Source of the DNA: an uncultured Bacteroidales bacterium
GTDB taxonomy: Bacteria; Bacteroidota; Bacteroidia; Bacteroidales; Bacteroidaceae
Direction: 5' to 3'
Length of the DNA: 64,000 nucleotides
Assembly: GCA_902763885.1 (NCBI GenBank)
Contig: CACWTU010000007.1
Span: 25,095-89,094, forward strand
Shown here: in pieces, positions 9,001 to 16,154 of the stretch
Layout of the letters: each line of letters opens with the position of its first letter
Position numbering within the stretch: the first letter of the stretch is position 1
Position numbers and translations under genes: made by a program
Notes under the pieces: generated by a model
The model's database searches: none
What the model was told of the DNA's origin: nothing
What the model saw: only the letters and a program-made list of their open reading frames with translations

Positions 9001-11873
9001 AATGCATCATAAATGCGTCCGTTACCCAGATTGACTATCGCATTGCCACAGACATCACCCTCATTACCGGCACCGTAGATGTACTCCAACTCAGGTATTG
9101 CGGGGCCATCATCCTCTTTGGAGTAACCGGCGTACTGTCCGTTCAGGTTAACGGTTGTGCTGTATGCCTGGTTGTAGGCGTACGTTTTCTGTGGTAATCC
9201 GGTCTCCAGGTTAATGCTGCCATTTACACCCTTGCCGATAACACCGGCGTGGCCGCCGCCAAATGCCTGGACGGCATAACCGTTGTTGACGTTGATAGTG
9301 GTGCTGCCCCATATCTCGGTGTTCTTACCATAACCGCCACCGAATACCGACATGGACACAAACATTACGTCAAATGCCTGCTCGTCAAGTATTACTCCTG
9401 AGTTGTAGTTTATATAGTTTTCCTCGTCGTCCTTGGCTATTATCGAATTCCCGTCCTCATCTTCATCGGCCTGGGCAAATACATTTTCTTTCTGAATCAG
9501 GCTGCTGTTGATGTTGATGACAACGTTACCGTTTACCAGACCGCTGTTGTAGCAACCTCCATAGACGTTACCGCCTTCAAGGCGACGGTTTGCATCGCTG
9601 GCAAGTGCATCCATTTCATACCATGAATGATCCTGGTAATCAATAGGGATGGTATTATCATTCTCGTCCAGTACATTCTTGATGGTATTCCATTCCAGGC
9701 CAGTTTTTGTGGCATTCCAGCGCTTAGGCTCAATAATGGGGCCATTAAAGTTGAGTACCAGGCGATCCTTGATCTTGCCGTTGTTATCGGTATATGAAGC
9801 CTGCTCGGCTTCCGAACCTAAGATACCGCCTTCGTAGTAGGCATTGTATTGGGTTTGGGGTACGTTGGCATTGTTACATCCACCCACAAACTTGTTGAAT
9901 ATCACAAACTGGGCATCCATATCCATGGTGTTGGTGCCCGGGTACATCATACTACCTACGTTACCGCCGCAATAGAATGAACCAAAGTACGCTGTGTATG
10001 GATAGTAGGTGTAATTGCTGTTTTGCGGACTGTCAAATGTCACGGTGGGAATGTATTTCATTGCCATACCATTCATGTATTGGGCAAATGTGCTTGGGTC
10101 TTTCAGGTCAAGAGAACTGAAGTCTATTGCATCGTCTTTAGTAGATACCTTGCCATTGTCCGGATCAACACTGCCGGCGTAGATCTTAAGCAAATCTTCC
10201 TTGATCATGTTCTCACCGTTGTTGCCCATGAATACCTTATCGGCATAAACGTATGAGCCGACCTTGAGCTCAATCAACGGATCACCGCTTGCAGCCTTGC
10301 CTTCAGGCCTGTCAAGTGTGGCGCTGTTACCTCCGCAATATACTGAACCGCCAATGATGGTGGGTTTATCGGCAGTACCTGTCAAGTGGATGGAAACCTG
10401 CTCGGCATCCGGACGGTAATCACTCAAAGCCTGGATTGAAGTCTTGCCGGTAGGAATAGGATAGTGCAGGTCACCGTAAATATCATGGCCAATAAGAGCC
10501 GGATTGTCAGTGTAGGGGTATGATCCGTTACCTCCGCCATATACACTGCCTCTGATGCTTGTGTTGATGCCAACGGCATTGCCGCCGTATACCTGACCGG
10601 TTACGTCGTTTCCGCCATAAACGTTGTTTATGTCACCGCCTTTGACAAGCACACGGGCTGAGAGTCCTACGGGGAAGTTGTATGGATCGTTTGTGAGCTG
10701 GATGATATCAACATCCACTACATTTCCATCCTTGATTACGTGGGTGCCGTCACTGTTGAACTGGAGCGGGCGGACATTGGCCATACGGCAACCTCCATAG
10801 ACGTTGTCTATTACGAGTTCCTTTTTTGGGTCTATAACCAGCAACAGGCCTTCAGAATTGGTCATTATACCCTGGTTGCCGCCACTGTACAGGTTACGTA
10901 TCTTGCCCTCCTCAAGATGCCATTCAGGGCGAATGTACATTTCAGCCTTGTTGTTGCCTCCAAACATACGTCCTACCTGGAACTCGTCACTGCTGGGGCT
11001 TGAGTATCCGGTGTTGATGCCCATCTTGTTTTTGAAACGTTCAAATGTGAGCAATTCACCTAATGGCGTGTCATCAACCTCATCATGAGTCTTTTTTATT
11101 GTTTTGATTATAGGATCGTTCAAAAGCCTGGTGTCTAAAATGCTGTTTACCACTGCGCTGGGGTTTTCATAGCAGATCATGTTCTGCTTGCGTACCGTAG
11201 CATTATTGCCGCCGCCGTAGGCATACACTATTGATCCTCCGTGAATGTCAAGGTATGTCCTGTCAATTTCAGGGCTGGACTTGCCGTAGTAAGGGCTTGT
11301 GGTTGTGCTGTAGTCATAATCACCGTTTCCGCCGCCAAACAACTGGCCTATATATATGGGCCTTTTGCTCTTTCCGGTTTGGCTGTCTGTTCCACCGTCA
11401 GAGATATGCAGGAATACGTTCCATGAGGCGTCAACATTGTCTTCTTCAGCATCACTGAATATTCCGTTCTCTGCTGTCAAGGCATTGAACTTGTCCTGCT
11501 CATTCACGGCTGCCATTGAGCCTATGGAGCCTGAGATGTCATTTCCTCCATAGACGTAGTCAATAAGGATGTAGTTCTGTACCAGCTCCTTTCCTTCTGA
11601 AGCCTGGGCTGCTCCATCGATGTGAATTATTGTGCTGCCACCTATGTTTGCCATACGGGCTCCGCCAAATAGACTGCCCTCAACATCACCTGAGATTACG
11701 TGAACCTCAGTGCTGCCGCCCACAGGGGCCAAATCGCCACCGCCATATACGTTTCCACCTATAACCAACTGTGCCTGCGCGTGTATGGAAACGCCCAGAA
11801 TCAGGATAAGCAGCATACCCCACGACTTAAGGCCGAAGAGTGCGGATTTGTATATATGGCTGAATATCTTCAT
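1..11873 (-). CDS. Giant secreted YGGG-repeat protein (partial, C-terminus beyond window)
   Basis: One open minus-strand frame runs from the ATG at 11873 to the window edge without a stop (3,957 codons). The same codon phase holds at both ends. Residues 1-34 form a signal peptide ending near IHAQAQ. From about residue 38 to 1960 the protein repeats a short motif (VYGGGN, LFGGGE, VFGGGD, AFGGGH) roughly 38 times, about every 50 residues, separated by TxVxIxGG-type strands, as expected for a long beta-solenoid. The second half lacks the motif; residues about 3320-3400 (DIDNTGSEWTPIG, GTLHGDGYTIKGL) resemble GLUG-type repeats. It starts 6 bases after the stop of the upstream fimbrillin gene and is probably co-transcribed with it. 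The role is inferred to be a cell-surface or secreted adhesin; the C-terminal sorting signal, if any, is not visible. I know of no assigned enzymatic function. Confidence 0.9.
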   Translation of the reverse strand, partial: MKIFSHIYKSALFGLKSWGMLLILILGVSIHAQAQLVIGGNVYGGGDLAPVGGSTEVHVISGDVEGSLFGGARMANIGGSTIIHIDGAAQASEGKELVQNYILIDYVYGGNDISGSIGSMAAVNEQDKFNALTAENGIFSDAEEDNVDASWNVFLHISDGGTDSQTGKSKRPIYIGQLFGGGNGDYDYSTTTSPYYGKSSPEIDRTYLDIHGGSIVYAYGGGNNATVRKQNMICYENPSAVVNSILDTRLLNDPIIKTIKKTHDEVDDTPLGELLTFERFKNKMGINTGYSSPSSDEFQVGRMFGGNNKAEMYIRPEWHLEEGKIRNLYSGGNQGIMTNSEGLLLVIDPKKELVIDNVYGGCRMANVRPLQFNSDGTHVIKDGNVVDVDIIQLTNDPYNFPVGLSARVLVKGGDINNVYGGNDVTGQVYGGNAVGINTSIRGSVYGGGNGSYPYTDNPALIGHDIYGDLHYPIPTGKTSIQALSDYRPDAEQVSIHLTGTADKPTIIGGSVYCGGNSATLDRPEGKAASGDPLIELKVGSYVYADKVFMGNNGENMIKEDLLKIYAGSVDPDNGKVSTKDDAIDFSSLDLKDPSTFAQYMNGMAMKYIPTVTFDSPQNSNYTYYPYTAYFGSFYCGGNVGSMMYPGTNTMDMDAQFVIFNKFVGGCNNANVPQTQYNAYYEGGILGSEAEQASYTDNNGKIKDRLVLNFNGPIIEPKRWNATKTGLEWNTIKNVLDENDNTIPIDYQDHSWYEMDALASDANRRLEGGNVYGGCYNSGLVNGNVVININSSLIQKENVFAQADEDEDGNSIIAKDDEENYINYNSGVILDEQAFDVMFVSMSVFGGGYGKNTEIWGSTTINVNNGYAVQAFGGGHAGVIGKGVNGSINLETGLPQKTYAYNQAYSTTVNLNGQYAGYSKEDDGPAIPELEYIYGAGNEGDVCGNAIVNLGNGRIYDAFGGASDAKIYGHTEVYIGRQPDKNNAGEYVLGFPWIRDIVYGGNDFGGTIEGTKNYADRVSSFAKPKVHGYNSTTQNADVLTSNAYVEYLQGRVDTIFGGCYGFYDYSDTETYGVVEMPTLASTFVNIRPENHPNNSITGIFGGSTGYPNYRNGDKTQDRSYVLIDIPQDMENFRTTEIFGAGSYNGLGMKYTYTQTVENNFNLDNASAIIDLMRGQVGAAYGASYNQGVTRRTVVNVPQGSTINIGSIFGGGYGTNVLSPCDVYESHVNYRSSDALMLSNSKINPVLKGIIYGGNNSKRRTVFANVNISADVKQKRWGWDDDNGTYNYLDGNGTVYGAGLGPETWANYTLVNLEDGAIVYEVYGGGQKGTVINNETTITRMTTTDTDLKYGSKPANMSNDDWDAYWEDAWKLSDNGYDPDEIEGLTTHPATSLNNEDNPLIRVAEMDDRTSPTYRYNTNVIINEGATVTNYAYGGGYGEDAVVSGTTYIALLGGTVKKDIYAAGTSGAVLDLHNSGDFTASANVYIKGGTVRNVYGGGWRGSVGYANYIKGDEIYNKDGEVIYKYTPDFTDNQGNYTDILGETHVVIGDKPATGQTYTSGIPSITRNVYGGGEGGAIYGTAYLTINNGWIGYRYNSTTGEYDPELTDTETNDLEEHGGNAFGGGYVGNSYVDNTYIKMFGGTIRGDLFGGGEIAPVGRGTLLTAQTAQAKALSLPSASKYIENQDAKIFKAGRTHIEMYNGNVLRSVFGGGRGYDNWRGEGWMTEGEEATMDLSSKGYVFGQTDVNIYGGEIGTEKGVALGHGNVFGGGDEGLVYSAYMQNGKLHIGKKPDGSKRFDDHEEGYYYEYNGTDFVDNTDHPTADKVMTEDCHVLIEPWLQVTAAAGENGILYDSKTYHEGDYIPTDYLNTLPKKQKVNVENTTQWVWQGDWDKVDAGTTLQDKVTERGIKIHNAVFAGGNTASGGSLNVNATTVFGNATASINDVYHRDLITIGTGHTGGLYGDGNLTFVDGYREINITNYGTDYFNIDPEITIDILNTKLAPREQAYYEIRYKCVKDCVDKEGTQYRKEDVDRKASTITADQLVALFVKQNGENYESVMDGNTPIMTYNSEKGKWEPSSTYWVENGVCSRYAGRIMNTIQRADFCGVFGSRMVMQGAQDRVPETVDYTNYTINRVREVSLNKKLSVRDADHEKYESGDHAGEYKDENAHMHGNYFGIYSVVNYLGALTSDVDFNEAVRVSDNKDYETYRKPITMKVGETTQTYNYGTENATYHNWKQAHYRDNTRNNGNSHNQVALASGVYLELVTEKSTGTEFEQKDWGLITGVVELDLINVATGIGGGFVYARNEHGVRTKDASNKQITLSSLNNDAVSNKMFTYAKADADRHGWQTSGNFVHSTQTIIDDCYNIGGRYLSTNGVPAHYWFIKGQVYIYDQYISAYTGSSNAYSEKVDLPLTLTAASHGEMKLLDVEKNRYVYYSSTGSSKTKLNPDQKLIINEKTYYLNDPINYWDWNLLSTSEQELFVEETYTNAVAVSINGGTLQKAGSIVMLPADYNGLASTNVYTDANGEVIRDADKNIADKDYIFRLSNNMDHDGGYILTYQVNNPALWDQWYSPELIANGAKKSTEEYGELSDQDKAGYIDGPTYKPLANGIYGQRSYQLSDIIDNGIETTYRTALQSTSAPANQATFERAYITTAAVDAFMNDPENPGQTKEMHLNERAKLAKSEYSDNEWTTKLADNVALANICKNTIKISNSQYILANSLITDAEKSGYITGVNTDIDGILNGTSFTTERKAQIKEGHELTPAEETALGEDKTNLLKSLLSLRNDIESYVVPAWYCTKEGLYGGDYYVTTKNYRALNAWSAMSESDRSKFQFNYDALDLLIDPNYSRASGEKYQYDGAGFITDTEARTNPAGYSLPISLDYTATFTGSYTNESGAETTLEKVEYSYGSTTVTIKPDDELTPQQYEAIPNEKRHYSRFNVSEGNETDGYKAYIVNTAFVDRDAPFAVGQAISGDDYNKLKTEDQGKVTVFDFGNTKPTEPYYYCREPYTIGKNGDIVYNGNVGKTVTAAITSTGVNSAKENVEITVGDQITNGNEVPKGFVINKSTYGDLTNLQLGFTIHGIAPKEYSTLYVSRNSDIRDLSSERIITVVYQYDYEESNESGSNITAMSERHVVNIHIQFKSGIPTIDDITKPATILPGSSLTLNTPTVSPGAYEILGSGWELFEKESYAELHTNGKEYVPMNDELFWYQDGYYLAYYAKTYLGKTYSNHVPVSVANYHDLKKVMDDNVHHMYVDYDRSQLKRDSKIYINDYTGGKNGVELLKDFYDLSLENRTYDQEGQLQPIASGDLAGQYPMNSGVRGGNNIQFILRTDIDNTGSEWTPIGQGQSVCFSGTLHGDGYTIKGLTNSLFSNLCGNVYNLGVTGSFTGAGIAETGIGYVENSWISTTSDEAKTSLPIIGAPSRTTNNYDGGSLIQVVNSYYMEDYDDAYSGNATPKTGSYTKLIADREASDNYVDNGTPIRKDAQAFYNGEVAYNLNGFYLNKRYYDGNGQDNGLQYYYLTRNADGTVADNPSQAYYPTSYAVYPIIGESKYGYVENRYADGDYRYAAGIVPTWTDSRERTVTDANSASQLIYAPIWPTDYLYFGQTLTYGYELTNTHQDNPSRFNGSTNRVFRAPAYFGDSNMDIAHYNANAVLPATAKDNDDKVYPGMTAIDFTGYGDNLRTDGASQSRYFYPILDFDGLTGLRTDGQTQNLLAYSDATDDATTTVICNYFKEPDYFKYANTPESSYNTANEYNSIRQVADEDMVNIHGHHVVLTTVGNNTVYQAVNDQFLVDKQDFNAPISYNMGDDHVMWYQRAPEVFVQDAGTGWEGISLPFTVKTVTTSQKGWITHFYEGSNVGHEYWLRIPDKLDETDNSKVLFKSIPKVTDDEADAGIIGTDLAYNNYFLWDYYYNNKNNGNGKGHKDKNDDTYQTYYSPDNNITHANYPFGKAAQPYLIG

Positions 11874-11879
11874 TTTATC

Positions 11880-13244
11880 TTATTGTTCAATTGTAAGTTC
11901 AATCTTGCCATCCTCATTGTGTAGCTGATACAGGTACGTGGGGCTGACTTTAACCTTTATCCTGAAATGGTCACCTGCATCAGGGGCGATAGGATCACCG
12001 GCGCCTATCTTGAAACTGGATAGCGGGAAATAGTTCTCAGCCTCAGCGTTCAGTCTTACTGGTATCTCCTTATCAGGATCATTCTTGTAGATGTCATACT
12101 TGACATGGAGCTTTACCTCCGGGTATTCCAAAGGAGGTGTTTGGTCATCGCCGTCATCGGGCAGATAGCTCATGGGCAGGAAACAGAATGATGCGAACTC
12201 CCTGTAGCTGGTGGTAAGGGTGGAGTAAAGTTTACCCTCATCATACATATCTGTCTTTGCGTCATTACCCTCTCCTCCCAGAAGGTATATCTCAAGGTTG
12301 TCCTCGTTATTATTGCTTATGTTTCCGAAACTTGCATGAGTATCCGGTATGAAACCGTTCTTGAAAGAGTAGGAGTGATTGCCCTTGAATGAACGCTCTG
12401 ACTTGTCAATCACTAGCTTGGCCTCCTTAAGGCGGATGTCACGGATCTCAGCGTAATCAGCATCGACGCTGAATGAAACTGTAGCCTTAGCCAGCAGGTG
12501 ATCCAGGGCCATCCATACCTTGAACTGCAGGCCGCTGCTGTTGCCGTCAGCCTCAGTCCTGGCAACCTGGAACTCATATTTGGTAAGGGCAGGTGTTGAT
12601 ACCGGCACTGACTGCTCCGGGTTCGTGGCGTTGTATTTCTGGAATGATGATGCTATGCACACCAGTGGGTCAACGGATGTTATGACATCCATGTTGGTAA
12701 AGTTGACAGCCACGTTGTCCATGTCAAAGTTCTCTGCACTGTAACCGCTGGCGGGATTGGTGAGGCCCCAGTTGAATGTCTGGTTTGAAGCACCTGGCAG
12801 CAGCCATGAGGCTGACGGGTTATTAGCGTTTTTCTTTGCTGATGCTGCAAACCCGAACACCCTGTAATCATGCTCAGCCGTTACGGCTACATGTGAGTGC
12901 CATTTATCGTTGTTGTAGGTGAATGAGCCACCAACCTTGAGTTCATCAAACTGTTCATCATCGGTGTTCTCGTCAGGGACCGGTACGGCGTAAACCCTTA
13001 TCTCACTGCCGTTGCCCAGATAAGAGTCACTGTATGTGCCGGTGGCGCTGTTTACGGTAAAGGTGGCGCGGGTGTTCATCATGGGCTGGAGGCCGGTGAT
13101 GACTGCGGGCTGGAGCGTAACCCTTCCATCCGTGTTCTCCAACTCATGCTCATTGGAGTAACAGGATGCAAGGAGTACCAGCATGACTGCTGCCATCATG
13201 ATGCTCCTGAATCTTACCGTAACTGTCTTACCAGCGTCCTTCAT
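11880..13244 (-). CDS. Fimbrillin-family lipoprotein
   Basis: 454 residues with a lipoprotein signal (VLLASC, lipid-attachment Cys28), followed by acidic spacer and beta-rich sequence. The pattern of an early TRATF-like segment, a central hydrophobic block (WMALDHLLAKATVSF) and a C-terminal strand fits the Mfa-like/FimA fimbrillin families of Bacteroidales, whose members polymerise by donor-strand exchange after Arg-specific processing. Lipidation, outer-membrane export and fibre assembly are family knowledge, not seen here. It has a strong promoter of its own just upstream and is followed 6 bases later by the giant YGGG protein. It could therefore anchor or present that protein; this is inference. 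It lacks the W-x-(D/N/E) end seen in several neighbours, ending instead in IELTIEQ. Confidence 0.8.
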   Translation of the reverse strand: MKDAGKTVTVRFRSIMMAAVMLVLLASCYSNEHELENTDGRVTLQPAVITGLQPMMNTRATFTVNSATGTYSDSYLGNGSEIRVYAVPVPDENTDDEQFDELKVGGSFTYNNDKWHSHVAVTAEHDYRVFGFAASAKKNANNPSASWLLPGASNQTFNWGLTNPASGYSAENFDMDNVAVNFTNMDVITSVDPLVCIASSFQKYNATNPEQSVPVSTPALTKYEFQVARTEADGNSSGLQFKVWMALDHLLAKATVSFSVDADYAEIRDIRLKEAKLVIDKSERSFKGNHSYSFKNGFIPDTHASFGNISNNNEDNLEIYLLGGEGNDAKTDMYDEGKLYSTLTTSYREFASFCFLPMSYLPDDGDDQTPPLEYPEVKLHVKYDIYKNDPDKEIPVRLNAEAENYFPLSSFKIGAGDPIAPDAGDHFRIKVKVSPTYLYQLHNEDGKIELTIEQ

Positions 13245-13251
13245 ATTATTG

Positions 13252-13282
13252 CAAAAATAATGAATTCGTTTTACAAATCAAA
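13252..13282 (-). promoter_or_regulatory. Bacteroidetes-type promoter for the fimbrillin/giant-protein pair
   Basis: On the minus strand TTTG (13282-13279), a 19-base spacer and TATTTTTG (13259-13252) match the consensus TTTG-N19/20-TAnnTTTG exactly. The ATG at 13244 begins 7 bases after the -7 box, so the mRNA leader would be only a few bases long. This implies the last two genes can be expressed separately from the upstream fimbrillins. Confidence 0.7.
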
Positions 13283-13301
13283 TTTTTTAAATACTATGTA
13301 T

Positions 13302-14522
13302 TTACCAGTTATAAACTTCTCTCTCAATTTCATATTCATTCCACTCCTTGACTCCAACAGATTCCACCGTAAATCCGCCGCCTGTGGTGTCAAACACCAG
13401 AGTCAGGACATACGTCTTGCCGGGCAGGGTTGAGTACCCCGGAGCGGCAGTATTAAGTGATATCGCTACAGGCGATGAGGTCTTGTCTGTGGCACCTATG
13501 CTGAACTCAATTATCATGTTCTGCTTGTACCATGTGTGAGGTATCATAAGCCAGTTTCCCACCGGAGTAGGAGTGAAACTGTTAAGGTAATCAGGATCCT
13601 CACTCAGTTCATCCTTGAATACAAGCTTGTCCGTATATATGTCCTGCAGCTGATAGCTGTCGTCTAATGACGGGGTTGAACCGGTCTGTCCGTCATACCT
13701 TACGGTAAACGTTGTCTTGCCATTGTCCAGGACCTGGAATGTTCCTTCATCACCCGATGGATCTGGTTCTCCGTTCTGTGGAGTGTATTCAGACAGGGTT
13801 ATGGTCTTTATTTTGACTCCGCCTTGATTATCCGGAATCTCCTTACCCACATAGTAGGCCTGTATGTAGAGCTGTGACAGCATATGCTTAAAGTGCAGCG
13901 GCACGATGCCCGTGTAGAACTCTGGGCTGAAGCGGCCTACCTCTACTGCGGTCATTAGGTCTATCTCATTGCCGTCTACTGGTTGCCAGTTGGGTACATT
14001 GTGGATGGTGAGGATCTCATCATCTACGGTTGCGGGGTAGTCGGGGGCTGAAACAGAGAAGGCTGATGATTGGTTGGCGTCGTAGGCAGGCAGAATTGGC
14101 CAGTATGCCAGGAACTGGTAGCTGGCCGTGAGGTCCCAGAAACGAAGCGGGCTATATGCCCACTGGGTGTTCTCCTCAATGACTTCCAGGCTGGCAGGTT
14201 TGCTGTTCAGATCAGGATAGACACGGGTGTTGATAAACAGATGGAACGGGGCCTGGTTGTTCACCTTCTTGTAGCCATGTACGCCAAATCCTCCGGTGTT
14301 CTGGTCATTGGCGTCAAAACTGCCCATGATCATCTTCTTCTTTGCATCGGGTTCATCAATGATGGCTTTGGTTCCGGTAGATTTCACGCTCAGCAGGATG
14401 GGTATGTCATCCACATCCTGAGAAATGCTAATCTTGTTGCTACGGCAGCATCCTGCCAGCAGCAGCCCTGCGGCTACCACCAGCATATACTTGTCTGTAT
14501 TTGGAAATCTGCGCATTCTCAT
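13302..14522 (-). CDS. Fimbrillin-family lipoprotein
   Basis: 406 residues with a lipoprotein signal (LLLAGC, Cys25). The features are typical of Bacteroidales fimbrillins (Mfa-like group): an early STGTKA segment where the mature fold begins, WAYSPLRFWD in the first third, the HFKHMLSQLYIQA block in the middle, LMIPHTW toward the C-terminus, and the final VKEWNEYEIE strand carrying the conserved Trp. The same landmarks (YSPxxFWD, FxHILSKLNV, LxIPQ, W-(D/N)) recur in the three genes upstream, so these are paralogues. It is expected to be an outer-membrane lipoprotein that acts as a stalk, anchor or tip subunit; which role cannot be told from sequence. Gaps to its neighbours are 57 and 64 bases, compatible with one transcript. 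Confidence 0.85.
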   Translation of the reverse strand: MRMRRFPNTDKYMLVVAAGLLLAGCCRSNKISISQDVDDIPILLSVKSTGTKAIIDEPDAKKKMIMGSFDANDQNTGGFGVHGYKKVNNQAPFHLFINTRVYPDLNSKPASLEVIEENTQWAYSPLRFWDLTASYQFLAYWPILPAYDANQSSAFSVSAPDYPATVDDEILTIHNVPNWQPVDGNEIDLMTAVEVGRFSPEFYTGIVPLHFKHMLSQLYIQAYYVGKEIPDNQGGVKIKTITLSEYTPQNGEPDPSGDEGTFQVLDNGKTTFTVRYDGQTGSTPSLDDSYQLQDIYTDKLVFKDELSEDPDYLNSFTPTPVGNWLMIPHTWYKQNMIIEFSIGATDKTSSPVAISLNTAAPGYSTLPGKTYVLTLVFDTTGGGFTVESVGVKEWNEYEIEREVYNW

Positions 14523-14586
14523 TGTTTCATCATTGAATGTCCTGACAGTTTTATAAACTGATACACCCGTATATGTAAATATTTTT

Positions 14587-16131
14587 TTACTCCATCAACA
14601 GCGGCAGAGAGTATGTCTGCTCCCACTCGGAGACAGTGGCGGTAAACTGTATGGTGCGGTCTTCCTGCTCCTTATCCGGGAATATCTTTCCAGTGTCGGG
14701 GTCTTTCTCTATCTGTCCCCACTTATCGTCATCATCCACATCTCCGTCACCGTCACTGTCATAGTGTACAAGTATTACATCCTTGCCGCCGGGGTTGTTG
14801 ATTTCGTCGCCGTCAGTAGGATCATTATGTGGATGGCCACCAGGAACCTGCTGGGTCTCTTTCTCACCATCTACGTTGTCTATCTCTCCGTCGCCGTTAC
14901 GGTCTATACCAGCCTCCAGAAGACCGTCGCCGTCAATATCCTCCCATGCTACGGGGTAGCGATTCCATGTGTCTGGTATGCTGTCACCGTCAGTGTCCTC
15001 AAATACGTAAACCGTGTTGGGGTCATCGGGTGAGTATTTCATTGTGCCGGGGAACGGGGTGTCATCTGTGGTTGTGATGGTGTCGCCTGTGGCGGGGTCT
15101 ATCTGGATGCTGCCGTCACCGTCGGCATCCCATGTACGTGCGCCTACCTGCGGGTTGAAAGCCAGCGTGTAGTTGTAACGGAAATTGGGCTTCCACTCCT
15201 TTATCATAACATTGTTGTCATCAGTTATGCCGGCCAGGCGCAAACCGGTCTTTACGTGCGTTGAAGATGTGCCGTCTTTGTAAACAATTCTGAATACTGC
15301 GTCTATGCTTGCATCCTTTGGTGATGCACCGCTTCCAAACAGGTTCTGCGGTATCATGAGGTAGTCTTTATAGATTGTATCGGCATCCTTGGTCAATACC
15401 CTATCGGTAACATTAGGTATGTTCATGTAGCCGTTAACGTCACTCCATGCACCTACGGCGCAGTTAAGGCTATCCCATCCGGTCTGGGTGTATTTACCTG
15501 TTGACTGCACGTTGTAGAACTTTATCTGCTTGAGAGTTACGCTCTGTATCTTTGTAGTGTCAACTGCCGATCCTATCTTGGCAATCACATTCACATTACT
15601 CAGGATGTGATGGAATACCATATCCACAGTGTTGTCGGGAATGATATACCTCTGCTCTGATATCATCAGGTCCTTCTGATCGTCAGGCAGGTCAGGAGTG
15701 GTGTAGGTAGGTATGGTTACGCAGAAGTTGGTGTCACTGCTCATAGTGTACAGTGTCTGTGAATAGGGGAACACTCCGTAGAACATATACGTTGAGGTAA
15801 AGTTCCACGCCTTCTCGGGAGAGTAGGTCCATGTGTTGGCGTCAACATACTCTACCGGCTGGTTGTTGAATACAAAGTCAACAAAATTATATTCACCGAT
15901 GGATGTGGTCTGCTTGCCCCATACAGCCATGGTGTCACCCTTTACAAAACTGCCTGCGGCATTGGTCTTTGAACCACGTGTCATATGGCTCACGTAGTTG
16001 CTGAACCTGATGTTTGACGTGCGTGTAACATCGGTGGGCATGTCCAGCTCAAGAGTCTGCTGGCATGATGACAGAGCTGCGATACTCACTAAAGCGCTTG
16101 TTAAAAGCGTGCTTAAATTTCTTGTTTTCAT
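14587..16131 (-). CDS. Fimbrillin-family lipoprotein with calcium-type DxDGDG insert
   Basis: 514 residues from the ATG at 16131, which puts a normal lipoprotein signal (ALSSC, Cys23) at the N-terminus. An in-frame ATG at 16158 would add nine charged residues and overlap the previous stop as ATGA, so coupling through that codon is possible. Fimbrillin landmarks are present: YSPEKAWNFTSTYMFYG, FHHILSNVNVIAK, DYLMIPQNLF and the final VSEWEQTYSLPL strand. Unlike its paralogues it carries, at about residues 330-480, a run of acidic loops (DADGDGSI, DTDGDSIPD, DIDGDGLLEAGIDRNGDGE, DSDGDGDVDDDD) like thrombospondin type-3 or dockerin calcium-binding loops. This insert lies between the fimbrillin core and the last strand. 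It may stiffen or calcium-regulate the subunit; that is inference. Confidence 0.85.
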   Translation of the reverse strand: MKTRNLSTLLTSALVSIAALSSCQQTLELDMPTDVTRTSNIRFSNYVSHMTRGSKTNAAGSFVKGDTMAVWGKQTTSIGEYNFVDFVFNNQPVEYVDANTWTYSPEKAWNFTSTYMFYGVFPYSQTLYTMSSDTNFCVTIPTYTTPDLPDDQKDLMISEQRYIIPDNTVDMVFHHILSNVNVIAKIGSAVDTTKIQSVTLKQIKFYNVQSTGKYTQTGWDSLNCAVGAWSDVNGYMNIPNVTDRVLTKDADTIYKDYLMIPQNLFGSGASPKDASIDAVFRIVYKDGTSSTHVKTGLRLAGITDDNNVMIKEWKPNFRYNYTLAFNPQVGARTWDADGDGSIQIDPATGDTITTTDDTPFPGTMKYSPDDPNTVYVFEDTDGDSIPDTWNRYPVAWEDIDGDGLLEAGIDRNGDGEIDNVDGEKETQQVPGGHPHNDPTDGDEINNPGGKDVILVHYDSDGDGDVDDDDKWGQIEKDPDTGKIFPDKEQEDRTIQFTATVSEWEQTYSLPLLME

Positions 16132-16154
16132 ATCTTTAAATTTTTTTGTTTTTG

